Below are positions 59,853-64,000 of a stretch of 64,000 nucleotides of DNA, piece by piece. Position 1 is the first letter of the stretch. Each line of letters opens with the position of its first letter. The notes under the pieces were generated by a model. The model was not told the origin of the DNA, ran no database searches, and worked only from the letters and a program-made list of their open reading frames with translations. Source of the stretch: Aldrovandia affinis (taxonomy: Eukaryota > Chordata > Actinopteri > Notacanthiformes > Halosauridae); NCBI GenBank assembly GCA_029706075.1, contig JAINUG010000389.1, forward strand, positions 1-64,000, given 5' to 3'. Both the position numbers and the translations under genes were made by a program.

Positions 59853-60160
59853 ATGTCTTTGCGCTCAACATGTTCTGTTCGCGGGTGCGCAAATAACTCT
59901 CGGAAGCTTAAAAATGTTATGAATAGAGCCTGTTTTCAACACAATCAGACTCGCAAAACATGTTCTTGTTAGGCACCCTACTCGCTACATTCAATGCCTA
60001 AGGACGAGACAAAAACAAAAGAATGGCTTGCAGCACTGAAGTTAGAACATCCACCGAAGAAGGTGTATGTTTGTTCTTTTTATTTTTTTCACCACAAACT
60101 AACGGAGCTGCACACGAATCTGGAGTTGTTCCTGGGCTATGAACGACGTTAAGAAGAGGC
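59853..60160 (+). pseudogene. THAP-like zinc-finger pseudo-exon
   Basis: One frame from ATG 59853 reads CSVRGCANNSRKL, ACFQHNQTRKTCSC, PYSLHSMPKDE, WLAALKLEHPPKKVYVCSF and LELFLGYERR. This pattern matches the THAP-like module found at the start of fish SWIM/YqaJ-type proteins. In-frame stops after CSC (TAG) and after YERR (TAA) disable it. It lies on the opposite strand to the SWIM exon at 60909, about 0.75 kb away. Confidence 0.6.
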
Positions 60161-60908
60161 GAAGGCTAACCAGGTGCGAGGTTATGGCTCAGACTAGGCA
60201 GACATCGGCTTCGTCCAGCGAAGTTTAACTTGAAAGGAAACTAATACTGATTATGTGACTGAATTTCTGAATTAACTCAAGTAAAAGGAAATGTGATTTT
60301 TTTGTTACGTGCATGTTATTAAACTTAAATGAGCATTTCTTTGTCATGAATTGAAATTATTTGTATAAATGCAAGTCCACCTGCGCTGCTCATCTGTACA
60401 TGCAAGTCCGTTCTTTCCACTGACCACTGCATTATGGACCTCAATCAAGGAAAATAATTGCATTGTTTTTCAACCTCAGGGTATCTTTACATTATTAAAC
60501 GCCTGGACAAATACATAAACAAGTCATGATTAAAGTATGGTATGCTTATTGTTTTCAGAGTTTGACAGAATTTGTATAGACTGCATAAAAATGGTTATGC
60601 TTCGCTAACCTACCTTTTGCTACTTAGACATGCTAACGTTACCTAATCATGCTACCCAGATCTAAACAGAATCTGTAATATCGGGTTCTGTTTACAGCTA
60701 ATCTAATTAAACCTTGGTGTTAGTAAACTGCAATAGAGCTCTCTCTTCGAGAAAGCTGCAGGAATATCAGCGATGTTGCCTTGCCCTTTTTTGGACGGAA
60801 CATCCACGTATATTCCTGCAGCAGCTACAGGTGCTACTATTGCAGCTAGTGCTAGTGATGTATTTTATGGTTAATACAATCTTGTTACTCTAATTCATAT
60901 ATCCCTAC
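60161..60908. other. Non-coding interval near the inversion boundary
   Basis: Unique AT-rich sequence. GCTGCAGGAATA and TATTCCTGCAGC (about 60755 and 60810) form a small inverted pair. No gene supported. Confidence 0.4.
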
Positions 60909-61321
60909 CTTCCAGATAATAGCTGCTGCATGGCTACAGGATTGTCCTAACCCTGCAATGCAGGAACAGCCGACTGTTTCAGGCCACTGACTCTCATCAT
61001 TACCCAAGCCAGCTGTTTCGGTTTGTTGGTACTCTGGCTCAACTCAACCTCCGCTTTTAAAGAAGTAAAATCGCTGTCTTTTTTACACAATAATTTCCCG
61101 ATCTTATTGCTATGTAGGAAATGATAAGCCTCTGTGCTTTTATAAAAGTTGCTCATCATGAACGCCCTCACTAAAAACAATGTCACCATAGCTAATATCG
61201 GGCCATTGTTTCATATCGTCTACCCATTCCGTTAGGGCAGACGGACGGGGGACTTTCACAGTTTCGTCCCCAGTAATTGTTGAATAATCCGATCCATTCA
61301 ATCTTTGTCTTAAACACCCAG
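60909..61321 (-). pseudogene. SWIM-gene exon, copy 5, with natural donor
   Basis: Minus-strand paralogue of 8049-8480. It carries a stop early on (GTTTAA in place of GTTGAAGAA) and a 4-bp deletion before the SWIM cysteines, so it is dead. Its end is informative: GCTATTATCTGGAAG|GTAGGG gives AAIIWK followed by a splice donor, the expected exon boundary. This shows that the 8.0 kb copy lost its end. Confidence 0.7.
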
Positions 61322-61586
61322 CTACACAGGTAAACACAGTGGAGCTCATATCACTAACAACCTTCTGCGATGACGCCGCTATGAATCATGGGAAAGGTCA
61401 GAGTTCGGGTGGTGGTCAATTCTCATTTAACATGTGACCAGTGACCTGTAATCAGGAAGTCCTATGCTATACGGAGAGTGCATGTGTGAATTGTTTGCGG
61501 TTACCTGTTACAATCAGTTTTCATCTGCAAACGTTTCATGCCTTTGGTTGCATCGTCGGTATGCATCTTGTTCTTATTATACTTAC

Positions 61587-61727
61587 CTTCTATTGCGAAG
61601 TATTTTGTAATTTGATCGAAACATCTAACCCCTGCATATCAACATTGGTAGGAGCGTGAATTTCCGGGATGAATCGGCGTTCTGGAACCTATTCGTTCCC
61701 AATGTGACGCAAACTTTCCTTCATCAT
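61587..61727 (-). pseudogene. MMKESL first exon, copy 5 (inverted unit)
   Basis: Minus strand from ATG 61727. TGG of NEW is changed to TAG, and one A is lost from the CAAAAATAC run. The AAG|GTAAGT donor is intact. It is followed on the same strand by the SWIM exon, confirming the exon order of the ancestral unit. Confidence 0.65.
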
Positions 61728-62830
61728 GTTGAAGAATACGTTGAACAGAAATGTTTCTTTAATTATTTGCTGCTAAGAGAACCCTTTTATACAGAGATCG
61801 GGCAATTGACATAAAACGTACAAAATTGCTGATCGCATCGGTTGCTATGAAATTTCGTGCTCTCGTGTGAGTTATTATTTTAGTTTATGGTGGTCGCTCG
61901 ATTCCTCAATACATGGGGTTGATTAACAACTAATAATTAAAAGCACAGCCCTGATTTCGAAGTTGCTTGAAATCAGTTTCCCGCATTCCCAGTGTATTCC
62001 TCTGAATAAGTTGAAATGAAAGAGCATCGCGTCAAGATGCACTAAAGGTGCGAGAAAAATCAAAGTTTCAAACTTTTTAAAGTTTTTTTTAAATGGCCAT
62101 TCGCGCAAGTTGGACACTCCGGTAACGTATACGTCTCCCATGTAGACTGTAGGTGTGCACGGAATATCATGACTCACTCATTGTAGTTATAAATCACAAC
62201 CCATACACACTGCAAAAGCGAACGTTACTGAGTTATATTTCATTTTCTGTTTTCTTAAATTAATTCTGGGCTTTTGGAAGCGGAGGTTGTTTGGTTTGAT
62301 GCATTTGCTTTGATACCCGGCACAATGCCAACATTGTTGACAGAACTCGTAGTGTGTAAAATACTATCACATTGTGTTTGTTCATGTATCTTGACATTTT
62401 TTATTTTATTTTTTGATACATACTTTCATTTCAGTAGTTTATTGGGGACAGGTGTTGGAAATTAGCCCCTTGCTATAAACACTTCTGTTGCTTGTTTTTA
62501 ACATTGTGGCAATGCTTTTGCTATGACCCTGTCAAAAACAAATAAATAAAGTAGAAAAGAAAACACATTTTATCGCCACCCTTGCATGGTTTGCTAGCTA
62601 GGTAACATAGCTAATGTTCAATTGTATCGTATAAAATGGTTTTTATTTGAATCATTAACGTAAAGTAAAAAATTCCCTCTGACACCTAATGTGGGAAGAG
62701 ATGTTGTATCAGTTGACCAGTTAATACAGGTTTATAGCATTGATGCATGTGTGTGCCAACACACTTCTCTCCTCTGATTCAGTAGGACTGTTTCCCTGCA
62801 GGAGCTGCACTTCTGCACAGCTTTGAGCAG
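61728..62830. promoter_or_regulatory. Divergent intergenic/promoter region, inverted unit 7
   Basis: Mirror image of the other units: TATAAAAGG on the minus strand near 61787-61796, GGTTGCTATGAAATT (RFX-like half site) at about 61839, then ZNF-side sequence up to the TTCTCTCCTCTGATTCAG acceptor at about 62764-62781. Confidence 0.5.
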
Positions 62831-62951
62831 CAGTGTGGAGCAGGCAGGAGTCTGTCTGAGACCGGACACTGAGACAACACTACCAGAGCTCACTGAGCAG
62901 CACAGGATCAGATAGAAAGAAGAGGAACTCAGTGGACTGGAGTCTGTCCAC

Positions 62952-64000
62952 ATGGCAAAGTCAGAGACTGAGTGTGCTGCACCAGGACTCCACACACTGG
63001 AGCCAGAGTGTGTTACAGCACACAGCGGGGTCAGTGGTCTGCACCACACACACACATCAGTGATAAAAACAGAAACTGATCTGGGCTCCACCCACACTGT
63101 GGATCTTATTAAGACAGAGAGCCTCGACAGTACAGAGCTGGGATATGTACCCCACCTGCATCCTGTCCAGATCAAAACAGAGACTGATGATGGAGGCTAC
63201 CTTAAAGCTGAACCGGACAGTGACTTGCAGGACATTAAATGTGTCACTATTAAATCTGATGAAATGAAGTGTGAATCCAGTGAAAGTTTAGTGAGTGAGC
63301 TTATGAATATCAATAAGCAGTCCAATTTAAATGAGCAGCTGAGAATTGATACAGGTGAAAAGCCCTACAAATGTACTCAGTGTGAGAAGTCTTTTAAGCA
63401 CAAATCCGATTTAAGAAGACACCAAATAATTCATACAGGTGAAAAGCCCTACAAATGTACTCAGTGTCGGAAGTGTTTTAATCAGAAGTGTAATTTAAAT
63501 GACCACCTGAGAAGTCATACAGGTGAAAGGCCCTACAAATGTACTCAGTGTGGGAAGTGTTTTAGCCAAGCAGGTACTTTGAAATGTCACCTGAAAATTC
63601 ATGCAGATGAAAAGCCCTATAAATGTACTGAGTGTGGGAAGTGCTTTAAGCACAAATCCTATTTAAGAAAGCACCAAACAATTCATACGGGTGAAAAGCC
63701 CTACAAATGTACTCAGTGTGGAAAGTGTTTTAGGCAAAGCCGTTGTTTACATAGCCACGTGCGATTTCATACAGGTGAAAAGCCCTACAAATGTACTCAG
63801 TGTGGGAAGTGTTTTAATCATAAGTTTAATTTAAATAGCCACATGAGAATTCATACAGGTGAAAAGCCCTACAAATGTACTCAGTGTGGGAAGTGTTTTA
63901 GCCAAGACCATCATTTACATATCCACCTGCGAATTCATACAGGTGAAAAGCCCTACAAATGTACTCAGTGTGGGAAGTGTTTTAGCCAAGACAGTCATTT
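62952..64000 (+). CDS. C2H2 zinc-finger protein, copy 7 (ZNF7), runs off the window
   Basis: Open from ATG 62952 (MAKSETEC) to the window end, 349 codons so far. The usual upstream start is lost (ATG to GAG at about 62838) and RIRQ is now a TAG stop (about 62911), so only the downstream start can be used. The leader keeps VIKTE, LIKTE, QIKTE and YLKAE; THTGD is THTVD here. Seven complete fingers and the start of an eighth are present, first finger [14 protein letters not shown] as in ZNF3. It is the only plus-strand copy. The 3' end lies outside the window. Confidence 0.85.
   Translation, partial: MAKSETECAAPGLHTLEPECVTAHSGVSGLHHTHTSVIKTETDLGSTHTVDLIKTESLDSTELGYVPHLHPVQIKTETDDGGYLKAEPDSDLQDIKCVTIKSDEMKCESSESLVSELMNINKQSNLNEQLRIDTGEKPYKCTQCEKSFKHKSDLRRHQIIHTGEKPYKCTQCRKCFNQKCNLNDHLRSHTGERPYKCTQCGKCFSQAGTLKCHLKIHADEKPYKCTECGKCFKHKSYLRKHQTIHTGEKPYKCTQCGKCFRQSRCLHSHVRFHTGEKPYKCTQCGKCFNHKFNLNSHMRIHTGEKPYKCTQCGKCFSQDHHLHIHLRIHTGEKPYKCTQCGKCFSQDSH

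Overview
This is vertebrate nuclear DNA, almost certainly from a ray-finned fish. It has fish-type tRNA-derived SINEs (V-SINE-like), L2/CR1-type LINE fragments, Tc1 and hAT transposons, and a lineage-expanded C2H2 zinc-finger (ZNF) family. It contains no operons and no bacterial features. I cannot name the species.

The backbone is a segmentally duplicated unit of roughly 5-12 kb, present about seven times. Six units have the ZNF gene on the minus strand (ZNF1 2.9-4.7 kb, ZNF2 13.1-14.4, ZNF3 26.6-28.7, ZNF4 33.3-34.0, ZNF5 49.0-50.2, ZNF6 52.3-53.9). A seventh, inverted, unit at the right edge has ZNF7 on the plus strand (62.9 kb to the end). The complete proteins have an N-terminal acidic leader with four SUMO-consensus lysines, followed by about 7-12 Kruppel-type fingers. 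ZNF1, ZNF2 and ZNF6 have long open frames, ZNF7 is open to the window end, and ZNF3, ZNF4 and ZNF5 are broken or truncated.

About 1 kb upstream of most ZNF copies, on the opposite strand, lies a second conserved piece: a TATA-like box, a small first exon beginning MMKESLRH and a consensus splice donor. Further on is an exon encoding a SWIM-type zinc finger of the kind found in fish THAP/SWIM/YqaJ-like proteins. A THAP-like pseudo-exon lies at 59.85 kb. The ancestral unit therefore looks like a divergent gene pair, ZNF facing a SWIM-domain gene, that was duplicated and then decayed mostly on the SWIM side.

The space between is packed with mobile DNA, and the duplicated copies act as empty-site controls for many insertions. 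These include four solo-LTR-like elements with 4-bp target duplications, an endogenous retrovirus 3' end with LTR, two Tc1 elements (DD35E and DD34E), a hAT nested in another hAT, a hAT MITE, a MITE filled with GCCTAAGTCA motifs, a ~1 kb element at two unrelated sites, and several SINEs. The most unusual is a ~5.0 kb transposon (41371-46412) with ~300 bp terminal inverted repeats, nested in an L2 LINE. Its long broken reading frame carries an ordered set of acidic motifs matching the FEN1/XPG nuclease active site rather than a DDE transposase.

Layout: 0-8.5 kb unit 1; 8.5-11.6 kb LINE-rich spacer; 11.6-18 kb unit 2; 18-30 kb unit 3 with hAT, LTR, L2 and Tc1 insertions; 30-37.5 kb unit 4; 37.5-50.2 kb unit 5, expanded by Tc1, L2 with the nested transposon, and a retroviral end; 50.2-55.6 kb unit 6; 55.6-59.4 kb a paralogue of the 8.5-12 kb spacer; 59.4-64 kb the inverted unit 7.
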